Origin: Flavobacterium faecale
GTDB taxonomy: Bacteria; Bacteroidota; Bacteroidia; Flavobacteriales; Flavobacteriaceae
Direction of reading: 5' to 3'
Length of the DNA: 64,000 nucleotides
Assembly (NCBI RefSeq): GCF_003076455.1
Contig: NZ_CP020918.1
Location: 496,001 to 560,000 of the forward strand
Part shown: in pieces, positions 33,399-41,455 of the stretch
How the letters are laid out: each line of letters begins with the position of its first letter
Numbering within the stretch: the first letter of the stretch is position 1
The notes under the pieces: generated by a model
Databases searched by the model: none
What the model was told of the DNA's origin: nothing
What the model saw: only the letters and a program-made list of their open reading frames with translations
Position numbers and translations under genes: made by a program

Positions 33399-34531
33399 TA
33401 TTCGCTTATTAAGGTTAATGTCATGGTTTGATTGTGTAGTTCACAACTTGTACTACCATTAAAAGGTGCAATTTCACCATAGGAATAGAAACCTGCTAGA
33501 GGGACTTTTTCTCCAACAATCTCTTTTACCTGTTCCAGCTCTTCTTCCACACGTTGACTCATTACCAATTTTCGACCAATACAACTCACGATCAAAGCCA
33601 CTTCTGGTTTGTTTTTTCTGTCTTTCATTGCGTATTCAGCAGCAGTTTGTGCTCCCGCAGCAATACCATCAACAGAAGCCATCATTAATTGCACTCTTGA
33701 ATTCACCGGCACATCACCAGCCAAAATCATAGACTGATCTTCATCATTAATATTTAAGATCGTACGCACCACTGGCTCGCTTTTCCCTACTGGCGTAACG
33801 TTTAACGGATACAGCAATGAAGCTTGCGGTAACTCATTTGATTTTTCGCCCAAATATTTTTTATATAAATCCAATGCTGGTTGCCCATCAATCTCGTATA
33901 ATATATTCCCTTCAGATTTGGTTATAACACGCTCAGGACCAAACGTTATCCAACCGCCATAACTCGCTTTGGTAATTTCAAGCGTATCGCCATAAAAACC
34001 AATCAAGATAACTTCCCCTTCTTTTGGATCTTCTTTGTACGAAGCAAGAGTTTTTTCAAAACGTGCATTATCCCCGCACATACCACCCGTGAGGGTAATT
34101 TGCTCTTCTTTATTTTCTTCTAAACCATTGATAAGTGAACTTCCGTTGCTAAAACTCCCTTCTGAAAGCACAAATATATGCTTCAAATTTTCCTTTGGCA
34201 TCTTCTCAAACAATACTTCACCAAGTGCTTTAGCGTCTTTATTATGATTTAAAACATTTTCACGTTCTACAATAAAAGTAGATTTTTCGAACTCAATTGC
34301 TGTAACTGAGACACTATCATCATTGACATTGCAACATACAATTTCGCCAGCACTTGATCCAAACACTATATGCTCATAAGGAAACTCAGCACGTATACTA
34401 GCAATTACTTCTGGTTTTTCGAGTAAAAAACGATTTCCAAACACTAATACTAAAGGGTTTATTAAAGTTGTTTTTTCATGAAAATAATGCCAATTTGTAT
34501 TTAATTCTTTAGATGCTTGAATGATTTTCAT
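33398..34531 (-). CDS. FIST domain sensor protein (NosP-like)
   Basis: 377 residues containing FIST_N (~25-225; LVFGNRFLLEKPE, VFGSSAGEI, LTGGMCGDNARF) and FIST_C (~225-365; LYKKYLG, VPLAGFYSYGEIAPF). There is no signal peptide. FIST proteins were first predicted as small-ligand sensors, and one branch, NosP, binds haem and nitric oxide and controls a cotranscribed histidine kinase. Here the downstream gene is exactly such a kinase, with overlapping stop and start. I cannot assign the haem ligand by eye, so NosP identity rather than another FIST sensor is inference from context, strengthened by the H-NOX gene in the same operon. Confidence 0.88.
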   Translation of the reverse strand: MKIIQASKELNTNWHYFHEKTTLINPLVLVFGNRFLLEKPEVIASIRAEFPYEHIVFGSSAGEIVCCNVNDDSVSVTAIEFEKSTFIVERENVLNHNKDAKALGEVLFEKMPKENLKHIFVLSEGSFSNGSSLINGLEENKEEQITLTGGMCGDNARFEKTLASYKEDPKEGEVILIGFYGDTLEITKASYGGWITFGPERVITKSEGNILYEIDGQPALDLYKKYLGEKSNELPQASLLYPLNVTPVGKSEPVVRTILNINDEDQSMILAGDVPVNSRVQLMMASVDGIAAGAQTAAEYAMKDRKNKPEVALIVSCIGRKLVMSQRVEEELEQVKEIVGEKVPLAGFYSYGEIAPFNGSTSCELHNQTMTLTLISE

Positions 34532-34598
34532 GTTGTTTGAGTTTAAAATGTGTTTGAGTTTTTTTAATTTTCGAAAATTTCGATAACCAACTAGGACT

Positions 34599-36896
34599 TT
34601 ATTTGTATAATTTCACAAAGAAAGTTGTCCCAGTACCTACTTCACTTTCGAGCCAAATCTCACCTTTGTAAAATTGAACAATTTTTTTGACAATTGATAG
34701 ACCTAAACCAGTAGAATGTTTACTCGTGGTATAGGCTTTGAAGGTTTCAAAAATACGGGCATGAATCTCTTTTGGCATCCCTACTCCATTATCTTTTACA
34801 GAGAAAACATAGTAATTATCAAATTCTTCAGAGGCAATTTCGACCAAACCTTCTTTTTTATCAATGTAATTAACTGCGTTCCCGATTAAGTTTTGGAACA
34901 TTTGTTGAATTCTAAAACGATCTGCCTTGATCGTTGGCATTTGATTATTGATTTGTACCTTGATGTGCTCCGGTATATGAATAATATCAATAATACTAGA
35001 AACAATATCGTTGGTATTTACATTTTCACTTTTAGTTTCCCCTTTGTCAATTTTAGAATATGTTAAGATACCTTCGATCAAATGGTCCATCTTTTCGACC
35101 TTATTTTCCATTAATGAAAAATATTTATTGGTATCGATAGTAAAGTTATCCGCATTTTCTTCTTTTATCCAATTGATTAAAGAATGGATACTACGTAAAG
35201 GCGACTTTAAATCGTGTGAAACTATTTGTGCATAATCTTCTAATTCTTGATTTTTCTTAGCCAAATCATCAAGAAGCACACCTTTTTGTTTTTCTAAAAG
35301 CTTTTGAGCAGATATATCTTCTTCAATCGCAAAATATTTGGTTATTTTACCTGACTTGTCATATAATGCTTGCCCTTGAATACGAACCCAGTATTTCTTT
35401 TTCTTTTTCGAATAATTAACTAATTCGCAATTGAATGGCAACCCTTTTGAAAGCTGCTTCCCTAAATAAGCAATAGTCTCCTTGTCTGATTCATCTCCCT
35501 GCAATAATTTACCAGGTCGCTGACCAATAACTTCCTCATTGGTGTACCCTGACATCGTCAAGAAACTAGTATTTACCCATTCTATCACTCCTTTGGCATC
35601 GCAAACAATTACGGCATTGATATTTTTTTCGGCTATGAGAGACAGCAAGTACAATTGCTCTTCTTGCTCTTTTTTCTCAGTAATATCTAAATGAATTCCG
35701 ATAGAACCTATTAAGTCACCCTGAATATTATAGTTGGGAGCTCCGCTTATCAACCATGTTTTTTGTTGATTAAACTTATCCAGAACTTTAATTTCGTACG
35801 AATCTGTTATTCCATCAGAGCGCAAAGCATCTTTGGATGCAATAAGTTTTTGACTCTCCGCATCAAGAAACAAAGAATTAACCTTTCTTCCTACTAATTC
35901 ATCTCGAGTGAAGCCACTCATATCAGTATAACTTTGATTTGCTAGCGTAATTGTATCATTAAGATCTACCTCTAGCAAGCCTAAATTCATATTTGCAATA
36001 ATACTACGGTATTTTTCTTTTTCTACCTCTAGACTTTCGTCGTATTTCTTTTTTAAGGATATATCTTCTAGAATAGCAAAATATTGATTTGGACGATTAT
36101 TTTCATCCATGATAGGTTGTCCTTTCACTCTTGCCCAAAAAGAATTTTCATTTTTTCTAGCGTGGTCCAACTCTACTTCAAACGACTCGCCTTTGTAAAA
36201 AGCTTCCATCATTTTATGGATTTCTTCTTTACTGGTTTTGTCTGTCTTACCAACTTGCAGAGGAGTTTTTCCGATAATTTCTTCTTTGGTTAAACCCGTT
36301 AATCTGGAGAAAGCATCATTACACCAAAAAATCACACCGTCTAGGTGCGTAAAAACGACACCATTTTTGTTGGCACTTGCAACATAAGACAGGCGGTTTA
36401 ATTCCTCTTTATCTTTTTTGAGTTGGTTGCGTTGTTTATTGATGGTCAACAAAAGGTCTTTTAACTCTTTTGACGTGTTTTCTGCATTATTAAGGACATG
36501 CAATAAATCTAATGAAGGATCGTGATGTGCAAAATCATGTACGGTTAATTTTCTATCAATAACCTCAGTCATCGTTGTGAACCAAGGTGAACCAACAAAA
36601 AGTAAGGTTTGATCAACAAATTCAAATTGACCTCTAAGTAATAATTTGTTTTGGATACACTCAAGCAGAATATGTTGCTCCTTATTGTTCATTATTTCTT
36701 CAAAACTTAGACTATCAAGGTGAGGTCTATTTATTTCGAAAAAATCGTTCATCATTGCACCCTCTTTAAGATCCGGGCACACTTTTAATAAACTTTGTCC
36801 AAAGCTGAGAATCTTCAAATCTGGACTCAATTGGATATAAAATGGAAATAATCTATTAAAACTTTTACAATCGAATTTTATTCCTTTTCCATCCAT
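34599..36896 (-). CDS. HNOBA-PAS3 histidine kinase
   Basis: 765 residues with no transmembrane segment. The N-terminal ~165 residues match the haem-NO-binding-associated (HNOBA) domain of soluble guanylate cyclase: FNRLFPFYIQLSPDLKIL, FEINRPH, FVGSPWFTTM, LTVHDFAHHDPSLDLL, then a coiled coil. Three PAS domains follow (~168-285, 290-410, 415-535). HisKA has His561 in IVSHDLKSPLRSI, and HATPase has QNLIGNAVNY, DNGVGMP and TGLGLSIVKK. The H-NOX gene ends four bases upstream, so sensor and kinase reproduce on two chains the H-NOX/HNOBA pairing that is fused in guanylate cyclase. It has no receiver domain. Confidence 0.92.
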   Translation of the reverse strand: MDGKGIKFDCKSFNRLFPFYIQLSPDLKILSFGQSLLKVCPDLKEGAMMNDFFEINRPHLDSLSFEEIMNNKEQHILLECIQNKLLLRGQFEFVDQTLLFVGSPWFTTMTEVIDRKLTVHDFAHHDPSLDLLHVLNNAENTSKELKDLLLTINKQRNQLKKDKEELNRLSYVASANKNGVVFTHLDGVIFWCNDAFSRLTGLTKEEIIGKTPLQVGKTDKTSKEEIHKMMEAFYKGESFEVELDHARKNENSFWARVKGQPIMDENNRPNQYFAILEDISLKKKYDESLEVEKEKYRSIIANMNLGLLEVDLNDTITLANQSYTDMSGFTRDELVGRKVNSLFLDAESQKLIASKDALRSDGITDSYEIKVLDKFNQQKTWLISGAPNYNIQGDLIGSIGIHLDITEKKEQEEQLYLLSLIAEKNINAVIVCDAKGVIEWVNTSFLTMSGYTNEEVIGQRPGKLLQGDESDKETIAYLGKQLSKGLPFNCELVNYSKKKKKYWVRIQGQALYDKSGKITKYFAIEEDISAQKLLEKQKGVLLDDLAKKNQELEDYAQIVSHDLKSPLRSIHSLINWIKEENADNFTIDTNKYFSLMENKVEKMDHLIEGILTYSKIDKGETKSENVNTNDIVSSIIDIIHIPEHIKVQINNQMPTIKADRFRIQQMFQNLIGNAVNYIDKKEGLVEIASEEFDNYYVFSVKDNGVGMPKEIHARIFETFKAYTTSKHSTGLGLSIVKKIVQFYKGEIWLESEVGTGTTFFVKLYK

Positions 36897-36900
36897 GTTG

Positions 36901-37443
36901 TTACCAATTTATTTTGAATATTTCGTGTGAGCTACCTTCATTTCTAGATTGTATTAATTCTAAAGTAACTGGAGTTTCGTATATAATCCCTAATCCTTGT
37001 AAAATACCTCTAACGAACTCTTGCAAACCTTCTCGTTTAGAAAAATAATGCAAATGAAGACCGTTTACACTGATATTACTAATTTTAAATTCTGGCGGAC
37101 TTAACTTAGGATAGATCAACATTACCCTATTGTGAAAGTTAGGTAAATTGACCAAAAAGTTACGTAAATTATCTCCACCTGATTCTAATAAGCCTGGGTA
37201 TTTATCTTTGGTTGTATGCACTACCCACCATTCACCAAAAACAATCAAGACATCACTCAAGGACATGTCCATTTCTTCTGATACAGCGGTGGCTATTTTG
37301 TAGGTTACATCGTCGTCATAAATTTCATTACTCAAAAAGAAATCAACTGCAACGCCACTTCGTTTATGAATTGCTTCCCATTTCTCTTGACCAAAATTGG
37401 CTATTACAAGGTCTTCTATAGCTTTATTAACGATTCCGTACAT
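36901..37443 (-). CDS. H-NOX haem nitric-oxide sensor
   Basis: 180 residues, a complete stand-alone H-NOX (HNOB) domain that binds haem b in the cytosol. Visible landmarks are the proximal His104 (LPNFHNRVML), Pro117 (LSPPEFK) and the haem-propionate motif YxSxR as Tyr133-Ser135-Arg137 (YFSKR). The following REGLQEFVRGIL and the later LIQSRNEG strongly resemble guanylate cyclase beta-1. The position equivalent to the O2-stabilising distal Tyr of clostridial-type H-NOX appears to be Phe143, which predicts NO rather than O2 sensing. The gene lies between a receiver gene (six bases) and its HNOBA kinase (four bases). Confidence 0.95.
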   Translation of the reverse strand: MYGIVNKAIEDLVIANFGQEKWEAIHKRSGVAVDFFLSNEIYDDDVTYKIATAVSEEMDMSLSDVLIVFGEWWVVHTTKDKYPGLLESGGDNLRNFLVNLPNFHNRVMLIYPKLSPPEFKISNISVNGLHLHYFSKREGLQEFVRGILQGLGIIYETPVTLELIQSRNEGSSHEIFKINW

Positions 37444-37449
37444 AAGTTC

Positions 37450-37863
37450 TTAATTAGTGATTAATTCGTTTACACTCCAATATTCAATCAATTTTGTAAT
37501 TCTCTCTACATAATCATCATATTTCAATGGCTTGATTACATATCCTGCAATGCCAATTCTATAGCATTCCAACAAATCTTTTTGATTGTTTGAAGTTGAC
37601 AATATAATTGTCGGTATATATTTAAGGTAATCATCTGCTTTTAAAATACCCAAGAACTCAATCCCGTTGATTTTTGGCATATTCAAATCCAATACAATAA
37701 TATCTGGAACTACGTCTTTGATTTTCAAAATCTCAATCGCGTCTTCTCCATTGTTTGCTTCTATAATTTTGTGGTTGACTTTCATCGAACCGACTACACG
37801 ATTAAATTTCATTACTTCAATCTCATCGTCCTCTATTAATAGTATGTTTAGTGCCTTGCTCAT
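37450..37863 (-). CDS. Stand-alone receiver (CheY/Rcp1-like)
   Basis: 137 residues, a single receiver domain with acidic residues in LIEDDE, phospho-acceptor Asp59 in IIVLDLNMP, Thr/Ser in ILSTSN and Lys in VIKPL. The Rcp1-like long N-terminal spacing (FNRVVGSM) is typical of small receivers next to soluble PAS or phytochrome kinases. It has no output domain. As the first gene of the operon, with both downstream kinases lacking receivers, it probably accepts phosphate and hands it to the HPt protein. Confidence 0.92.
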   Translation of the reverse strand: MSKALNILLIEDDEIEVMKFNRVVGSMKVNHKIIEANNGEDAIEILKIKDVVPDIIVLDLNMPKINGIEFLGILKADDYLKYIPTIILSTSNNQKDLLECYRIGIAGYVIKPLKYDDYVERITKLIEYWSVNELITN

Positions 37864-37890
37864 GGTATTTTGTGTTGGTGTTTTAAAATA

Positions 37891-37918
37891 TAAAGTTACA
37901 TATAAACATCATTTACAA
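37891..37918 (-). promoter_or_regulatory. Promoter of the NO-signalling operon
   Basis: On the minus strand TTG (37916-37918), a 17-base spacer and TAACTTTA (37891-37898) fit the -33/-7 layout; the -7 box has one mismatch to TAnnTTTG. It lies 28 bases before the ATG of the receiver gene. Confidence 0.55.
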
Positions 37919-37985
37919 TTGGCTCTATTCGTTAACGGCTCTTTTAACCTAGTCCAATGGTTCAAAAGTATCGATGAGTGGTAAT

Positions 37986-38351
37986 TTACAAAACTTCCAT
38001 TTCTGCCTTTATTTTTTTGGACAAACTGCCATAAACAAGCTCATAAGAATGGTCAATTAAATCCCGAACCATAGCATCGTCAAGCTCTTGATTAATATAA
38101 ACCGTGTTCCAGTGGACTTTACTCATGTGATAGCCTGGCACAATAGACTCATACTCGGCGCGCAGCTCCTGTGCACGCTCAGGATTACATTTTAAATTTA
38201 CTGCTGGTTGTTGCTGTTCCCATTGCTGTAAAGAGCTCAAGGCAAACATCTTTTGTCCCACTTTAAAAACCAAAGTTTTTTCATCGAATGGAAAATGTTC
38301 TGTCACCCCTTTCTTTGCCAAACAATAGTCGTAAAAACGTTCTAAATTCAT
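37986..38351 (-). CDS. MmcQ/YjbR family protein
   Basis: 121 residues of the YjbR-like fold. The family landmarks are visible in order: ERFYDYCLAKKGVTEHFPFDEKT at the start, VFKVGQKMFAL, NLKCNPERAQELR, and HMSKVHWNTVYI in the C-terminal half. The family is small, cytosolic and possibly DNA-binding; its function is poorly defined. It lies upstream of the signalling operon on the same strand with a 122-base gap that contains a promoter, so it is probably a separate unit. Confidence 0.88.
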   Translation of the reverse strand: MNLERFYDYCLAKKGVTEHFPFDEKTLVFKVGQKMFALSSLQQWEQQQPAVNLKCNPERAQELRAEYESIVPGYHMSKVHWNTVYINQELDDAMVRDLIDHSYELVYGSLSKKIKAEMEVL

Positions 38352-38679
38352 ATTCCTAATTTATTCAACTGTCCATTTTACAGACATCAAAACTAATTTC
38401 AAATTTATGTAACTCCTCCTTATCAATAAAAAAGAAGCTGTTGTTCGAAAAATAGCCATTCCTCTAAATTAAGTATATTTTTAATGCAATGAGTTAAAAA
38501 GGTAGTATTTTTTCGAATAATTTCAATTTCTTAACTCTAAAAGGATAGGGTTACAGACACTGTTAGGAAAAGTGTTTTTTACAGTATAGCATTACACAAC
38601 AGATTATCAGTACTTTGTGTTTCTACTAAGACAAAAACAACAAAAAGACAACCGTATACTTTGAAATCGTAATTACAAT
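38352..38679. other. Non-coding gap upstream of YjbR-like gene
   Basis: About 330 AT-rich bases between hemW (ending at 38680, minus strand) and the YjbR-like gene. I see only a weak plus-strand hairpin (ACACT at 38557-38561 with AGTGT at 38571-38575 and a T-run), and no gene or clear promoter. Confidence 0.4.
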
Positions 38680-39828
38680 CTAGTCATTAGAATCTAAATA
38701 AAACAAGTCACTTGCGATTCCGTCTGTTAAGAACTTCCCTTTTTTGGTAGGTTTAAGAATATCGTCTTCAACAACCAACAATTCATCTGTCAAGTACTTA
38801 TGTGCTTGTTTGTGTATGTATTCGAAATAAACCGTACCGAATTCAGATTCAATTCGTTTTAAAGAAACACCCCAAATCGTACGTAATCCAGTCATAACAT
38901 ATTCATTGTAGCGGTCTGCAGTGGATAGAATTTCCGCTTCACTAGGTAGTGCATCATTTTGAATGGATTTGAGATATAAACCATTATTAGCGATATTCCA
39001 ACTACGCGATTTGCCGTCATAGCTGTGGGCAGAAGGACCAACACCGATATATTTATTACCCAACCAATAGCTAGAATTGTTTTTTGAAAAATAATTCTCT
39101 TTACCGAAATTAGAGAGTTCGTAATGGATGAAATTATTTTTCTCTAAGGTGTCGACCAAAATCATAAAGTGCTCTTGAGCCACTACATCACTAGGTTCGG
39201 CAACCTGACCAATTTCTATCAATTTTTTGAGCGCCGTTTTGGGCTCGACAGTTAAAGCATAACTAGATATGTGCGGAATGCCAAAACTCAAAGCCGTTTC
39301 GATATTTTGCTGCCATTTATCGTTGGTCATTCCAGGTACACCATAAATCAAATCAAGCGAAATATTATCAAAATATTTTGTGGCTACTGCCAGACATTTG
39401 ATGGCTTCTTCTGAATTGTGTGCACGATTCATCATCTTCAAATCATCTTCAAAAAAGGACTGAACACCAATACTTAATCTGTTAATTTTACTTTTCGAAA
39501 AAGCTATAATTCGTTCTTCAGATAGATCATCGGGATTGGCTTCTAGAGTGATTTCGGGATTATCGACTACAGCATAGTTTGTATAAACTGTTTCAATTAA
39601 AAAATTTATCTCGTCTAAACTCAAAACGGAAGGTGTTCCTCCTCCAAAATAAATGGTTTCAACCTTCGACAATTCGTCCTTGTTTTGCCCCTCATTTTTG
39701 CGCAACCGAATTTCTTTGGCAATAGCCAAAACCATTTCGTCTTTCTTTTTCATAGAGGTCGAAAAATGAAAGTCGCAATAATTACAAGCCTGCTTGCAGA
39801 AAGGGATGTGGATATAGATTCCGGACAT
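38680..39828 (-). CDS. hemW: Radical SAM haem chaperone HemW
   Basis: 382 residues. The radical SAM cluster motif CxxxCxxC is at Cys11, Cys15 and Cys18 (CKQACNYCDF), within MSGIYIHIPF. Other landmarks are YFGGGTPSVL, LEANPDDL, SIGVQSFFEDDL and YGVPGMT. HemW proteins lack the residues of true coproporphyrinogen oxidase HemN and act as haem-transfer proteins; the short N-terminus before the Cys motif is the HemW form. It follows ruvC by 50 bases on the same strand. Closeness to haem sensors is probably coincidence. Confidence 0.93.
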   Translation of the reverse strand: MSGIYIHIPFCKQACNYCDFHFSTSMKKKDEMVLAIAKEIRLRKNEGQNKDELSKVETIYFGGGTPSVLSLDEINFLIETVYTNYAVVDNPEITLEANPDDLSEERIIAFSKSKINRLSIGVQSFFEDDLKMMNRAHNSEEAIKCLAVATKYFDNISLDLIYGVPGMTNDKWQQNIETALSFGIPHISSYALTVEPKTALKKLIEIGQVAEPSDVVAQEHFMILVDTLEKNNFIHYELSNFGKENYFSKNNSSYWLGNKYIGVGPSAHSYDGKSRSWNIANNGLYLKSIQNDALPSEAEILSTADRYNEYVMTGLRTIWGVSLKRIESEFGTVYFEYIHKQAHKYLTDELLVVEDDILKPTKKGKFLTDGIASDLFYLDSND

Positions 39829-39878
39829 TTTTTTTATTGTTCAGTTACAGTCGCAGTTTTCAGTACAAGGACCGAAAA

Positions 39879-40433
39879 CTATTTTTTTACACGAGATTCA
39901 TTATTTTTTACAAAAGCATCCCAACCAGAATAGCTTTTTTCGCCAATGACCTTTCCTGAATTGAAAAAGTGACAAACTGCAGCTGCCAATCCATCGGTTG
40001 AATCGAGGTTTTTGGGTAGTTCTTTCAAACCCAAAAGTTGTTGTAGCATTTTGGCAACTTGTTCTTTGCTGGCATTTCCGTTACCGGTTACTGCCATTTT
40101 AATTTTCTTAGGTTCGTATTCTGTGATCGGAATATCTCTCGAAAGTCCCGCGGCCATAGCCACACCTTGTGCGCGACCTAGTTTCAGCATTGACTGCACA
40201 TTTTTACCAAAAAAAGGTGCTTCGATAGCAATTTCGTCTGGATTGTGTGTATCAATCAATTCGATCGTGCGTTCAAAAATTATCTTCAGTTTTTGATAAT
40301 GATTGTCGTATTTTGAAAGTTGCAATTCATTGAGTTGCACAAATTCCATTTTTTTATTAATCACGCGAATGATTCCAAAACCCATGATTGTGGTTCCGGG
40401 GTCAATCCCTAATATGATGCGTTCGTTTGCCAA
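39879..40433 (-). CDS. ruvC: Holliday junction resolvase RuvC
   Basis: 184 residues. The first catalytic Asp is residue 11 in ILGIDPGTT, followed by the Glu in IAIEAPFFGKN and the C-terminal Asp region DSTDGLAAAVCH. RuvC dimers cut Holliday junctions together with RuvAB. The start codon is TTG: an in-frame stop lies upstream, there is no ATG between it and 40433, and the next internal ATG would remove the catalytic Asp. It is divergent from the AglD-like gene (55-base gap) and precedes hemW. Confidence 0.95.
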   Translation of the reverse strand: MANERIILGIDPGTTIMGFGIIRVINKKMEFVQLNELQLSKYDNHYQKLKIIFERTIELIDTHNPDEIAIEAPFFGKNVQSMLKLGRAQGVAMAAGLSRDIPITEYEPKKIKMAVTGNGNASKEQVAKMLQQLLGLKELPKNLDSTDGLAAAVCHFFNSGKVIGEKSYSGWDAFVKNNESRVKK

Positions 40434-40488
40434 AAGTTTTGTTTCAAGTTTAACGTTTCAAAGTTCAAAGTTTTGTTACTTTGCCCCA

Positions 40489-41445
40489 ATGATTTCGATT
40501 TCACACAAAACTAAGCAATTCCTTGTACTTCTAGTCAAACTTTTGATTGTTGGTGGTGCTTTTTATTTTATATACAACCAGCTTGCCAACAATGACAAAC
40601 TAGACTGGGCACAGTTTATCACCATTTTTAACAAAAATAAATCCGTTTCTGGAATTAGTTTTCTACTACTTTTGAGTGTATTAAACCGTTATTTTGAGAT
40701 TTTAAAATGGCAAAATCTAGCTTCCTTTATCAAACCCATCTCGATTGCAGAAGCTACAAAACAAGTGTTAGCAGCCTTGACTGCTGGGATTTTCACACCC
40801 AATGGTGTAGGCGAATATGCTGGAAAAGCAATGTATTATGAGAAAGACGAAACCAAGCAAGTGATTTTTTTGAATCTAATATGTAACGGTATCCAAATGG
40901 TACTCACTGTAATCATAGGTTTGTTTGGGCTACTATATTTCAATGCCAATTACAACGTGATCACCACCCAAACCGTGGCGATAATTTTTGGTATACTAAT
41001 CGTATTATTTGTTGTTTTATTTTCGATAAAAAAAATCACAATCAAAGGGTATTCTATCGAAAAACTAATTCATAAGATCAATGAAATTCCGAAGAGCATT
41101 CACCAAAAAAACATTCTTTTGGGCATTTGCAGATACCTTGTTTTTTCGCATCAATATTATTTTTTATTTCTAGCTTTTGATGTTAACATGCCTTATTTGA
41201 TCGTAATGTCGGCGGTGACAAGTGTTTACTTCTTGGCGTCATCCTTGCCTACTTTTCAGTTTTTAGATTTTGCTGTAAAAGGAAGTGTAGCCATCTATTT
41301 TTTCGGACTTCTTGGCGTGAACGAATGGATAATCATTTTTGTCTCTACCTTAATGTGGTTCTTAAACGTAGTGATTCCGGTAGTTTTTGGTAGTTTTTAT
41401 GTTCTAAATTTTAAAACATCTCGCATCACTCCAACCGATACTTAA
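40489..41445 (+). CDS. AglD/MprF-type membrane protein (UPF0104)
   Basis: 318 residues with about eight transmembrane helices. The ATG at 40489 is chosen because a longer reading frame overlaps ruvC and adds an unlikely hydrophilic tail. Landmarks of the lysylphosphatidylglycerol-synthase transmembrane family are visible: LNRYFEILKWQNLA, ALTAGIFTPNGVGEYAGKAMYY, SSLPTFQFLDFAVKGSVAIYF. These proteins act in glycolipid or cell-surface glycan assembly. The GT2 gene starts ten bases downstream, so the two form an operon. A TACTTTG box lies close before the start. Confidence 0.85.
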   Translation: MISISHKTKQFLVLLVKLLIVGGAFYFIYNQLANNDKLDWAQFITIFNKNKSVSGISFLLLLSVLNRYFEILKWQNLASFIKPISIAEATKQVLAALTAGIFTPNGVGEYAGKAMYYEKDETKQVIFLNLICNGIQMVLTVIIGLFGLLYFNANYNVITTQTVAIIFGILIVLFVVLFSIKKITIKGYSIEKLIHKINEIPKSIHQKNILLGICRYLVFSHQYYFLFLAFDVNMPYLIVMSAVTSVYFLASSLPTFQFLDFAVKGSVAIYFFGLLGVNEWIIIFVSTLMWFLNVVIPVVFGSFYVLNFKTSRITPTDT

Positions 41446-41455
41446 AATACAACTT

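Noticed and set aside
33466..33732. Plus-strand frame of 88 codons within the FIST gene
   Set aside because: Antisense to a clear FIST domain and proline/glutamine-rich without pattern.
31325..37863. Cyclic di-GMP output as in other NO-biofilm systems
   Set aside because: No GGDEF, EAL, HD-GYP or PilZ motif is visible anywhere in the window.
38680..39828. Functional link between hemW and the haem-based NO sensors
   Set aside because: hemW is separated by a 328-base gap and the YjbR-like gene from the sensor operon and travels with ruvC; closeness alone is not evidence.
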